Assembly (NCBI GenBank): GCA_947589505.1
Contig: CANQCF010000007.1
Coordinates: forward strand, 1 to 44,590
Origin: an uncultured Acetatifactor sp.
Lineage (GTDB): Bacteria; Bacillota; Clostridia; Lachnospirales; Lachnospiraceae
DNA: 44,590 nucleotides
Direction of reading: 5' to 3'
In this document: piece by piece, positions 22,884-31,340 of the stretch
Layout of the letters: every line of letters begins with the position of its first letter
Position numbering within the stretch: position 1 is the stretch's first letter
The notes under the pieces: generated by a model
Seen by the model: only the letters and a program-made list of their open reading frames with translations
What the model was told of the DNA's origin: nothing
Database searches by the model: none
Program-made: the position numbers and the translations under genes

Positions 22884-24914
22884 TCATACTTCCAATAAAC
22901 TGTCCACATTGGACTCATCCACCACGCTGGATCTGCACTTCATATTATCGGTGGGAAGTTTTTCCCCGCTGACCAGAGAATTATACATCCACACGACCGG
23001 ATCATGTCCCTGCCCGAAGGGATCCTGACCGATAGCGGCGGCAATAATCCCTTTCTTGATATACCGGAAGATCTCCTGGGAATGATCGAATACCACCAGC
23101 TTGATCTTCAGCCCGCTCTCTTCGACAGCCCTTGCCACCGCAATGGGGGTTCCCGTCGTCACATAAATACCGTTCACCTCAGAATGAACATTCAGATATT
23201 CCTTCATCTGGCGATAGGTGTCCTCCTCATAATACTCCGCCGCCAAAACGTCTAACTTTATGCCCTTGCAGCTCTCCATGCACTTCTGGAAGACGTCGCT
23301 TCTGACACAGTTTGTCCCCACCTCACGGCTTCCTTCAAGGACGAGCACATTTCCCCTTTTCTTCAGAACGTTCCCCATGAGCTTCGCAGCCAGGGCTGCC
23401 GCATCCGCCACATCCGGCTGGAAGACGGCATCTCGAAGGCTCTGTTCTTCGATATCGTTGTTGATCAGGTAGACCTTTTTTCCCATTGCGCGAACCTTCT
23501 CAACAAGAGACTGAACATTGCCAACGACAAATCCCGGCATAACGTAACCGTCGAAATCCTCCGCTATCATCGCTTCCATGGTTCCGCCCTTGTCCCGCAC
23601 CACGGCATTCCAGTCCTCAAAACCGTGATAGCGCACTTCGGCCCCCTGGGACTCCAGTTCCTTTTTCGCATAAATGGCGCCCCTGCGGACGGAATGCCAG
23701 AAGTCATTGTCGTCCATACAGATAAACCCGATCTTTAATTTTCTGCCGGCCCTGCCCTTTATGGGTTCCACGGCGGTGGTAAACTGGCGCAGAAGCTTTT
23801 CCAGGCCGTTGAGCATGGAGTTCAGGGAACCCACATTCTTAATAATATTTTGGGACACCTCCGAAGACTGTCCGGAAACCCGGGAAATCTCCCGGCTTCC
23901 CGAGTTGATTTCTTCGGAGTTCAGATATGCCTGTTCCGCTCGGTTCTTTGTCTCAACGGAATTTCTCGTGATCCCCCCGATCTCCGCGAGGATATTCTGC
24001 ATCCTGTCGTTGATCACTCCGGCCTGTTCGTCGATGGTGCGGAAAGAAGCGCTCACCGCGTCAAATTCCTTGCGGCTCTCGTCAAACATTTCCACGCTGT
24101 CGCGGATGCACTGGTTTACCTGCTTGCTGCTCTCTATCACGTTCGCAAGGATCTCGTCAATGGTGCCGATGCCCTCCTGAGTCTTGGTGGACATAACGCC
24201 CATCTCCTTTGCCACCACCGCGAAACCGCTTCCGGCGGCCCCCACCCGGGCAGCCTCAATGGACGCGTTCAGGGCAAGCATCCTGAGGGACTGGCTGATA
24301 CCCACGATAAAGGATCCAATCTCATTGATCTCGCTGATTTTGGTGCTGAATTCCCGCAGGATCTTCTCGCTCTGCTCCAGATTGTCGGATACCGTCTTCA
24401 TGTTGCGCTCATAAGTTTCCATGCTGACCACACCGGATTTGCAGCTCTCGACAGACTGCTCCAGCAGATCCCCGATCTCCTTTACGGATCCGTCAATCTC
24501 CGTCAGACGGCCCGTGTTGTCCACAATCAGATCCAGACAGGATTTCACGAGATCATACTGCTCTTCCACCTTTGCGACCACCGTAGAGAGACTCTCGGAA
24601 ATACGACGGCTCCCCTCCTGATTCTGCTCCGCACCCTGGGATAGGACGTCGATGGCGTCCGAAAGTGTGACCGCATTGACCTTTGTGGACTCCAGGAAGG
24701 TCTGCATATTATTCTTGATGACGTTCAGCGCCCCCGCCAGTACGGCTACGGAACTGTTCTGTTTTTCCGCTTCGAGATCTTCCAGATCCATCCTGCGGCG
24801 CTTTATCAGTTCTGCGTGTTTCATCAGAGCCTTCTTCTGCCGGGCATCCCGGAAGATATAATACAACAAAGCTAAAATGACAAGCGCTTCCAAAACGATC
24901 AAAAATGTTTTCAC
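22884..24914 (-). CDS. Chemoreceptor signalling domain fused to a sugar-binding-protein domain
   Basis: 676 residues, GTG start at 24914 behind GAGGAG. Order: one membrane helix (about 3-21) followed by basic RDARQKK; a long helical hairpin (about 50-380) of the methyl-accepting chemotaxis type with its tip near 213-240; then a periplasmic-binding-protein fold (about 390-660), starting LKIGFICMDDNDFWHSVRRG and containing VMPGFVV, VYLINND, VLVLEGSREVGT and VVFDHS, as in sugar-binding proteins of the Peripla_BP_4 type. The basic flank after the helix and the absence of a second helix place both domains in the cytoplasm. The tip reads SIEAARVGAAGSGFAVVAKEMG. It differs from the usual EAARAGExGxGFAVVAxEVR at the conserved Glu and Arg that help contact CheA/CheW. 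tgt follows 10 bp later. Domain calls are firm, topology and function inferred. Confidence 0.9.
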   Translation of the reverse strand: MKTFLIVLEALVILALLYYIFRDARQKKALMKHAELIKRRRMDLEDLEAEKQNSSVAVLAGALNVIKNNMQTFLESTKVNAVTLSDAIDVLSQGAEQNQEGSRRISESLSTVVAKVEEQYDLVKSCLDLIVDNTGRLTEIDGSVKEIGDLLEQSVESCKSGVVSMETYERNMKTVSDNLEQSEKILREFSTKISEINEIGSFIVGISQSLRMLALNASIEAARVGAAGSGFAVVAKEMGVMSTKTQEGIGTIDEILANVIESSKQVNQCIRDSVEMFDESRKEFDAVSASFRTIDEQAGVINDRMQNILAEIGGITRNSVETKNRAEQAYLNSEEINSGSREISRVSGQSSEVSQNIIKNVGSLNSMLNGLEKLLRQFTTAVEPIKGRAGRKLKIGFICMDDNDFWHSVRRGAIYAKKELESQGAEVRYHGFEDWNAVVRDKGGTMEAMIAEDFDGYVMPGFVVGNVQSLVEKVRAMGKKVYLINNDIEEQSLRDAVFQPDVADAAALAAKLMGNVLKKRGNVLVLEGSREVGTNCVRSDVFQKCMESCKGIKLDVLAAEYYEEDTYRQMKEYLNVHSEVNGIYVTTGTPIAVARAVEESGLKIKLVVFDHSQEIFRYIKKGIIAAAIGQDPFGQGHDPVVWMYNSLVSGEKLPTDNMKCRSSVVDESNVDSLLEV

Positions 24915-24960
24915 GTGCTCTCTCCTCTATGCGTACAACAATTCCACAGCAGCCATAGAT

Positions 24961-24989
24961 ATTGTAACATCTTTTTCCCGAACATTCAA
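24961..24989 (-). promoter_or_regulatory. Sigma-A promoter for the chemoreceptor-tgt genes
   Basis: Minus strand: -35 TTGAAT (24984-24989), 17-bp spacer, -10 TACAAT (24961-24966). Not a flagellar sigma-D type promoter. Its -35 box is 12 bp from the -35 box of the divergent aroC promoter. Confidence 0.75.
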
Positions 24990-25001
24990 TGAAAAATGAT
25001 A

Positions 25002-25030
25002 TTGTACTCGACACAAAAAAAGGATATAAT
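25002..25030 (+). promoter_or_regulatory. Sigma-A promoter for aroC
   Basis: Plus strand: -35 TTGTAC (25002-25007), 17-bp spacer, perfect -10 TATAAT (25025-25030). It leaves a leader of about 150 bases before aroC, in which I recognised no known riboswitch or T-box. Confidence 0.78.
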
Positions 25031-25189
25031 AAATTTCAGTTTATGCTGCGTCTCTGTCTCGGAACGCCCCCAAAAGGCCTCCCTGTTTTCCGGATCAGCT
25101 GAGCGGATTCTGCCCGGGTTTTTTCGTGCTGCCAGAGCTGTCTCCCGTTCAGGGAAAAGACGCGCAAAAAAGAAAGAGAGGAAAACATC

Positions 25190-26293
25190 ATGGCCGGATC
25201 GTCTTACGGAACCATATTTCGGATCACAACCTGGGGGGAATCCCACGGGAAAGCTCTGGGCGTTGTGATTGACGGCTGCCCCGCCGGACTGGAGCTGGAG
25301 GAAGAGGATATCCAGCGCTATCTGGACCGCCGGAAACCCGGGACCAGCGCCCTGACCACCCAGCGGAAAGAGGATGACACCGTCGAGATCCTCTCCGGAG
25401 TCTTTGAGGGTCGAACCACCGGAACCCCCATATCGCTTCTGGTGCGCAATACCTCCCAGATTTCAAAAGATTACAGTGATATCGCCTCCTGCTATCGCCC
25501 CGGCCACGCAGATTACACCTTTGACGCGAAATACGGGTTCAGAGACTACCGGGGAGGCGGCCGATCCTCCGGCCGGGAGACCATAGGACGCGTCGCCGCC
25601 GGCGCCGTGGCCTGCAAAATCCTGGAGCAGCTGGGGATCCGGGTGAGAGCATACACCCGTGCCATCGGCCCGGTAGAGATCGACCCCTCCCGCTATGAAG
25701 AGACTCTGCGCCTTTCCACTCCCACCGCCATGCCGGACGCCGAGGCCAATGAAAAAGCCCGAGACTACCTTGCGCAGGCCCGGGAAAAGGGCGATTCCGT
25801 GGGCGGCTGCATGGAGTGTCTGGTGGACGGGCTCCCCGCCGGCATCGGCGATCCCGTATTTGAAAAACTGGACGCCAATCTGGCGAAGGCGGCAATGTCC
25901 ATCGGCGCCGTAAAGGCGGTGGAGATCGGCGACGGAAGCCTCGTCTCCAGACGATGCGGCAGCGAAAATAACGACGCGTTTTTCTGCGCGGCGGACGGCA
26001 GCGTGACAAAGCTGACAAATCACGCCGGCGGGATCCTTGGCGGTATCAGCGACGGCTCCCAGCTGGTGGTGAGGGCCTATGTGAAACCCACGCCCTCCAT
26101 CTATCAGCCCCAGAAGACCGTAAACCAGTCCCACGAAAATATCGAGATCCAGATCCGGGGACGGCACGATCCCATCATCGTCCCCCGGGCCGTTGTTGTT
26201 TTCGAATGCATGACGGCCATTACCGTGCTGGACGCCATGATGCTGAATATGTCTGCAAAGCTGGACAGTCTGGAAAAATTCTACAGAAATTGA
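25190..26293 (+). CDS. aroC: Chorismate synthase
   Basis: 367 residues, normal length. Converts EPSP to chorismate, the last common step of aromatic amino acid synthesis, using reduced FMN. It starts SSYGTIFRITTWGESHG, then has RRKPG, the signature GGGRSSGRETIGRVAAGA, and AGGILGGISDGSQ with VKPTPSI, which are the FMN- and substrate-binding regions. GAGAGG precedes the ATG. It is the only plus-strand housekeeping gene in the window and stands alone, without other shikimate genes. It converges on the SGNH gene at 26355. Confidence 0.97.
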   Translation: MAGSSYGTIFRITTWGESHGKALGVVIDGCPAGLELEEEDIQRYLDRRKPGTSALTTQRKEDDTVEILSGVFEGRTTGTPISLLVRNTSQISKDYSDIASCYRPGHADYTFDAKYGFRDYRGGGRSSGRETIGRVAAGAVACKILEQLGIRVRAYTRAIGPVEIDPSRYEETLRLSTPTAMPDAEANEKARDYLAQAREKGDSVGGCMECLVDGLPAGIGDPVFEKLDANLAKAAMSIGAVKAVEIGDGSLVSRRCGSENNDAFFCAADGSVTKLTNHAGGILGGISDGSQLVVRAYVKPTPSIYQPQKTVNQSHENIEIQIRGRHDPIIVPRAVVVFECMTAITVLDAMMLNMSAKLDSLEKFYRN

Positions 26294-26354
26294 CAACGTC
26301 AAAGCCCCCGAACAATAGTTGGTCCGACTCCCGCCCGCGGCCTGTTGCCTTATG

Positions 26355-27761
26355 TTAAAACCCTCGCACCGCCGTCACTTTTTCCAAAAAGGAATCATAG
26401 GTCACACAGGTCAGGGCACAATCCCCTTGATAGGCGTCTTTTCCAAGCATGATATTTTCCGGGTGAAAAGTGCCTCCATACCACAGCCTGATGCTGTCGT
26501 ACTTGTTCAGATCGCAGATCACTTCCGGCGTGCCAATGACATTTTCCTGGATTTTCGTGAGTTTTCCGTCCCTGTATATCCATTTTCCGCCCGAAAGATA
26601 TTCTTCATACTTCATGCCTAAAGGTTCTAAAATCTTAAAATAGTCCGTCTCCGTATAAAGGAAGTCCCCGTCCAGACTCACCACGGTAACACCGTCCGAA
26701 AACCGGGTCAGTTCTGATATATACTCGTAAGGATTGTCCGTTGTCGTAAGGATTTGTCCCACCCTGGAGTTCTCATACCAACGCAGATCCTCATCCCACT
26801 GCCAGTACCTGTCATCCCCCCGGTGATCCAGCAGATCATATTTTTCAGTAAGTTCCATACCGATATAAGATGTCAGTTTCTCCGCGCCATAGACATTCAG
26901 ATGAAAAACATCCGCAAAATCATTTTGCAGGTCAATTCCCACTTCATTCAACATTTTATTATAATTAGTAAAGGAATAATTTCCGGCCGAAAGCATTTCT
27001 TCCGCCGCATTCAAAATCAGCTGATTCTCTCTAGTCTCAGCAAATGGAATCACGATAAATTCTATTTTAGAGCCATGTTCCTCAGCAAGTGCAATCACAT
27101 CCTCCAGCCATTTCCGATTTTTTTCACTCAGCTCTACAATGGTCCGGTCATTTAAGGCATCCGGATCCGACCAAGAGCCGTTCTTATCCCACTCAAAATA
27201 CTCTCCTCTGCCAAATAAATTAGGAGCATAATTCAGAAAATCATATTTTTTTAGTTCCCTGTATCGCGTATGAATAATCGGAAAACGCAGGTAATACGCT
27301 TCCCTGTCTTCCTCTTCGATATATTTATTTACCAGGGCGACAGAATTCGAAGATATTCTCAGGGACAGATAGTTCCTGTAAACATTTGCCTCCACGTCAT
27401 GACGATCGAATAGAAGGGCATAGAGATCCACATAGATTACCGAAGGGCTCTGCGTCTTGTAGAGTTCCACAAGATCGTGGTATGCCGAGTCCTTATCCTG
27501 TCCGGATACTGCCAAATCAAACGCGGCGATTCCATAATTGCGCCACAGCACATAAGGATGAATTCCACAGTAGCAATGACTGCTTCCCACAAAGACAACG
27601 TCGATCAGATTCTCAGGCGTCGCATACAGCTGTTCCACGGAGGAAAGATATTCCCCGGTTGTGTCTTTCCACTTCAGCGCCCTGTAGGCGAAAATGATCA
27701 GCAATCCTAAGATTGCGAAGAAACACAGGCATTTTATCGCGTACAAAAATTTAGTTTTCAT
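26355..27761 (-). CDS. SGNH/DltD-AlgJ-like membrane-anchored protein, copy 1
   Basis: 468 residues. A single N-terminal helix (about 7-27) anchors an extracellular domain. The motif VFVGSSHCYCGIHP (about 56-69) is the serine block of SGNH hydrolases. A second block, DVFHLNVYGAEKL, near residue 290, supplies the Asp-x-x-His pair. Between them are YVDLYAL and IEFIVIPFAE. Such proteins serve as partners of MBOAT proteins in O-acylating secreted glycans (the DltD, AlgJ and AlgX type). The C-terminal third (about 330-468), with a WYENS motif, is shared only with its paralogue at 31341-32744, to which it is closely similar throughout. It is last in the run starting with the MBOAT gene, 53 bp after manC. 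AT-rich relative to manC, fcl and gmd. Confidence 0.82.
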   Translation of the reverse strand: MKTKFLYAIKCLCFFAILGLLIIFAYRALKWKDTTGEYLSSVEQLYATPENLIDVVFVGSSHCYCGIHPYVLWRNYGIAAFDLAVSGQDKDSAYHDLVELYKTQSPSVIYVDLYALLFDRHDVEANVYRNYLSLRISSNSVALVNKYIEEEDREAYYLRFPIIHTRYRELKKYDFLNYAPNLFGRGEYFEWDKNGSWSDPDALNDRTIVELSEKNRKWLEDVIALAEEHGSKIEFIVIPFAETRENQLILNAAEEMLSAGNYSFTNYNKMLNEVGIDLQNDFADVFHLNVYGAEKLTSYIGMELTEKYDLLDHRGDDRYWQWDEDLRWYENSRVGQILTTTDNPYEYISELTRFSDGVTVVSLDGDFLYTETDYFKILEPLGMKYEEYLSGGKWIYRDGKLTKIQENVIGTPEVICDLNKYDSIRLWYGGTFHPENIMLGKDAYQGDCALTCVTYDSFLEKVTAVRGF

Positions 27762-27814
27762 AAACGCTCCACTTAAAAGGGATTATCGACTAAATCAGCT
27801 GCCCAATCGAAACA

Positions 27815-29134
27815 TTACTTCAGACAAAGCGGATGTTTTTCCTTGTCCAGTACGCTGATTTCTTTTCCGATCTGAACCTCTATCAGCTTCAGTTCCGTAT
27901 CCGCAAAGACCGTGTGCCTGCAGCCGGCCGGCATGGACAGCACATCCCCGGGACATACCTTTTTCTTTACGCCATCGAGAACGGCATGTCCCTCTCCGCT
28001 GATCGCCACCCAAACCTCATCCCGGTTTTTATGGTTGTGATAATTCATGGAATTTCCGGCGTTGAGCGTCACTTTTATGGTCATGCTTCCATTCTCCACG
28101 TCGATCACCTGAAATCTTCCCCAGCTCTTCTCCGCGAACATGATCTGCTGGTCCATTTCATCCACAAACGGCTTGATATAGGAGCTCTGCTCTTTGTCAC
28201 TTACAAGAATACCATCGGGCGAGGCAGAAATCACTACATCCTTCAGCCCCATGGCCAGCACCGGCACATCCATCTCGTTCACGATGTGAACATTGCTGCA
28301 GATATCATTCATAACGCCTTTCCCGATAATCTTGTCGTTCATGGCTTCCGTCAGGGTATTCCAGGTCCCCAGATCCTTCCAGAGTCCCGAAAAGCGCATC
28401 ACCTGAATCCGCGGTTCCTTCTCCACTACGGCAAAGTCAAAGGAAATGCGCGGCAGGGAATCATACCGTTCCAGCAAATCCTGATAACCCTTATAATGCA
28501 GGAGATCCACCGCCTTCTCCAGCACATACTTCAGCTGAAACGCAAAGACTCCTCCGTTCCACAGCGCGCCCTGCCTGATATAATTGCGCGCGGTTTCGGC
28601 ATCCGGCTTTTCCCGGAACTTTTTCACGGCAGAAATATTTTCATCCGTCTCCGGAAGAATATACCCATATTTTTCAGAAGGATACGTGGGCTCCATACCG
28701 AGAAGCACCAGCTTGGCTTCCCCCTTTCTCGCCTGTCCGTCCAGATCGGACAGGGCCCGGAAATAATCCTCCTCCACATAGGGATCCACCGGACAGATCA
28801 CTACATATTCCTCCGGATCAATTCCCATGACATCCACCAGGTACGCGACTGCCAAAACAATCGCCGGAAACGTATCTCTGCGGCTGGGTTCCACTGAAAG
28901 GCTGATATCCCCTCCAAGCTGGCTGTGTATGGAAGAAACCTGTTTCACACTGGTGGCAATCGTGACGGTTGCCTCCGGATTCAGCTTACGGATTTGCCGA
29001 TACATTCTCTGTATCATGGACTCATAGTTCCCGTCAGCGCCCTGAAACAGCTTCAGAAACTGCTTGCTTCGCACGTCGTTGCTCAGCGGCCAAAGTCGTT
29101 TTCCTGAACCGCCGGATAATAAGATCACATTCAT
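27815..29134 (-). CDS. manC: Mannose-1-phosphate guanylyltransferase with C-terminal cupin
   Basis: 439 residues. Makes GDP-mannose from mannose-1-phosphate and GTP. The nucleotidyltransferase signature LSGGSGKRLWPLSND is at the N-terminus. The expected PKQF that follows is SKQF here. VEPSRRDTFPAI and GYILPE are further family motifs. The C-terminal cupin (about 320-430) contains NYHNHKNRDEVWVAISGEG, the metal-binding His pattern of the type II phosphomannose isomerase part, so the protein may also interconvert fructose-6-P and mannose-6-P. It is slightly shorter than the common 460-480 residues. It supplies substrate to gmd and fcl just upstream in the operon. No phosphomannomutase gene is in the window. 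Confidence 0.92.
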   Translation of the reverse strand: MNVILLSGGSGKRLWPLSNDVRSKQFLKLFQGADGNYESMIQRMYRQIRKLNPEATVTIATSVKQVSSIHSQLGGDISLSVEPSRRDTFPAIVLAVAYLVDVMGIDPEEYVVICPVDPYVEEDYFRALSDLDGQARKGEAKLVLLGMEPTYPSEKYGYILPETDENISAVKKFREKPDAETARNYIRQGALWNGGVFAFQLKYVLEKAVDLLHYKGYQDLLERYDSLPRISFDFAVVEKEPRIQVMRFSGLWKDLGTWNTLTEAMNDKIIGKGVMNDICSNVHIVNEMDVPVLAMGLKDVVISASPDGILVSDKEQSSYIKPFVDEMDQQIMFAEKSWGRFQVIDVENGSMTIKVTLNAGNSMNYHNHKNRDEVWVAISGEGHAVLDGVKKKVCPGDVLSMPAGCRHTVFADTELKLIEVQIGKEISVLDKEKHPLCLK

Positions 29135-29179
29135 ACATCCGCCCCTGTTGGTCCTCTTTTTTTCGGGACCGTCCCTTTC

Positions 29180-30121
29180 CTATCTCTCCGCCCGCATGGG
29201 ATTCTTCAGGAAATCTTCATAGCTGAGCCGTATTCCATCCTCCAGCTCCGTCTTGTACTTCCATCCCAGTTTTTCCGCCTTACTCACATCCAGAAGTTTC
29301 CTGGGAGTCCCGTTGGGTTTCGTCACATCCCATTCGATCCTGCCCTTATAGCCTACAACCTTTGCAACCAGCTCCGTCAGTTCCCTGATACTCAGCTCCT
29401 TGCCCGTCCCCGCATTTACCGTCTCATTGCCGCTGTAATGATTCATAAGGAAGACACAGAGATCAGCCAGATCGTCGACATACAGGAACTCTCTCAGCGG
29501 ACTGCCGTCCCCCCAGCAGGTGACACATTCCTTTCCCTCCGTTTTCGCCTCGTGAAAACGCCGGATCAGGGCCGGGAGCACATGGGAATGGGTGGGGTGG
29601 TAATTATCATTCGGCCCATAGAGGTTCGTAGGCATCACGGAGATATAATCCGTGCCGTACTGACGGTTTAAAAACTCGCAGTATTTCAGCCCGGAAATCT
29701 TTGCAAGAGCATATGCTTCATTGGTCTTCTCCAGCTCGCCGGTCAGCAGACAGCTTTCCGGCATGGGCTGGGGCGCAAGCCTGGGATATATGCAGGAGGA
29801 TCCCAGAAATTCCAGCTTTTTGCAGTTGTTCTTCCAAGCGGAATGGATCACGTTCATCTCCAGGATCATGTTGTCATACAGAAAATCGGCAAGGGCTTCC
29901 GCATTGGCCTGGATCCCTCCCACCTTCGCTGCGGCAAGAAAGACGTACTCCGGCTTTTCCTCTTCAAAAAAAGCCTCCACCGCATCCTGCCTGCACAGAT
30001 CCAGCTCTTTATGGGTTCTGGTCACAATATTCGTGTATCCCTGGCGGTTCAGTTCCCGCACAATGGCGGAACCCACCATTCCCCTGTGGCCCGCCACATA
30101 GATCTTCGCATTTTTCTCCAT
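29180..30121 (-). CDS. fcl: GDP-L-fucose synthase
   Basis: 313 residues, a short-chain dehydrogenase that epimerises and reduces GDP-4-keto-6-deoxymannose to GDP-L-fucose with NADPH. The N-terminal nucleotide motif is [21 protein letters not shown] and the YALAK Tyr-x3-Lys pair are catalytic. [20 protein letters not shown] is highly typical of this family. It lies 37 bp after gmd and 45 bp before manC. The ribosome site is weak (AAAGGA at long spacing), so coupling to gmd may matter. Confidence 0.95.
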   Translation of the reverse strand: MEKNAKIYVAGHRGMVGSAIVRELNRQGYTNIVTRTHKELDLCRQDAVEAFFEEEKPEYVFLAAAKVGGIQANAEALADFLYDNMILEMNVIHSAWKNNCKKLEFLGSSCIYPRLAPQPMPESCLLTGELEKTNEAYALAKISGLKYCEFLNRQYGTDYISVMPTNLYGPNDNYHPTHSHVLPALIRRFHEAKTEGKECVTCWGDGSPLREFLYVDDLADLCVFLMNHYSGNETVNAGTGKELSIRELTELVAKVVGYKGRIEWDVTKPNGTPRKLLDVSKAEKLGWKYKTELEDGIRLSYEDFLKNPMRAER

Positions 30122-30158
30122 CTTTTTCTCAGTTCCTTTCTCAGTTCGGTTTGTTTTC

Positions 30159-31250
30159 CTATTTCACAATTCCCTTTTCCAGATATTCCACCAGGTTCAT
30201 GCGGATATGATCTTCCGCGCGCTCCACGGCAACCTTCTCCATATCGTGCTTTACCATTCGCTCCACCAGCTCCTCAAAGCTGGTTTTTGTGGGGTTCCAG
30301 CACAGTTTTGTCTTTGCCTTGGTCGGATCTCCCAGAAGATTGACGACATCCGTCGGCCTGTAAAAGTCCTCAGACACCTCCACAAGCACCCTTCCGGTGG
30401 CCTTGTCCACGCCCTTCTCCTGCTGTCCCGCGCCCTGCCATTCCAGTTCGATGCCGGCGCAGCGGAAAGCAAGGGTTGCGAATTCCCTGACGGAATGCTG
30501 TACTCCAGTGGCAATCACAAAATCTTCCGGCTCATCGTTCTGAAGCATCAGCCACATGCACTCTACATAATCCTTTGCATATCCCCAGTCCCGAAGGGAG
30601 TCCAGGTTGCCGAGATAGAGCTTGTCCTGTTTGCCCTGGGCAATCCGTGCCGCCGCCAGGGAAATCTTTCTCGTCACAAAGGTCTCTCCCCTTCTCTCGC
30701 TCTCATGGTTAAACAGGATACCGGAACAGCAGAACATGCCGTAGGCTTCCCGATATTCCTTCACGATCCAGAAACCATATTGTTTTGCAACCGCGTAGGG
30801 GCTGTATGGATGAAAGGGCGTCGTCTCGCTTTGGGGAACCTCCTCCACCTTACCGTAAAGCTCCGAGGTGCTGGCCTGATAAATCCTGCAGCTTTTTTCC
30901 AGGCCGCAGGCCCGGACCGCCTCCAGCAGACGAAGCACGCCGGTGGCATCCACATCCGCCGTATATTCCGGGACATCAAAGGACACCTGTACATGACTCT
31001 GCGCCGCCAAATTATAGATTTCATCCGGTCTCGCCAATCCAACAGCCTTTACCAGACTTATGGAATCTCCGAGATCACCGTATAACAGGTGGAAGCGGGG
31101 ATTGCCCTCCAGATGAAAAATTCTCTCCCGATAGTCCACTGAGGAGCGCCGGATCAGTCCATAAACCTCATAGCCTTTTTCCAGCAGGAACTCAGATAAA
31201 TAGGAACCATCCTGACCGGTAACACCGGTGATCAATGCTTTCTTTGACAT
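30159..31250 (-). CDS. gmd: GDP-mannose 4,6-dehydratase
   Basis: 363 residues. Converts GDP-mannose to GDP-4-keto-6-deoxymannose. The NAD(P) motif is [50 protein letters not shown], the YAVAK catalytic pair and [17 protein letters not shown] follow in family order. AAGGAGG precedes the ATG. With manC and fcl it completes GDP-mannose to GDP-L-fucose. The intermediate could also feed GDP-rhamnose, but the presence of fcl favours fucose. Confidence 0.97.
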   Translation of the reverse strand: MSKKALITGVTGQDGSYLSEFLLEKGYEVYGLIRRSSVDYRERIFHLEGNPRFHLLYGDLGDSISLVKAVGLARPDEIYNLAAQSHVQVSFDVPEYTADVDATGVLRLLEAVRACGLEKSCRIYQASTSELYGKVEEVPQSETTPFHPYSPYAVAKQYGFWIVKEYREAYGMFCCSGILFNHESERRGETFVTRKISLAAARIAQGKQDKLYLGNLDSLRDWGYAKDYVECMWLMLQNDEPEDFVIATGVQHSVREFATLAFRCAGIELEWQGAGQQEKGVDKATGRVLVEVSEDFYRPTDVVNLLGDPTKAKTKLCWNPTKTSFEELVERMVKHDMEKVAVERAEDHIRMNLVEYLEKGIVK

Positions 31251-31340
31251 GAAAAACCTCCTTGCTTTTCCACAGCGCTCTTTCTGCGCCCATCCCAGCC
31301 TCGCCGTCCCGGAAATAGAGTTGACTCCTGAACCGCAAAC

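Noticed and set aside
22874-22918. N-terminal extension of tgt by 15 residues
   Set aside because: It would overlap the chemoreceptor gene, and the family N-terminus begins at MAEYQILK.
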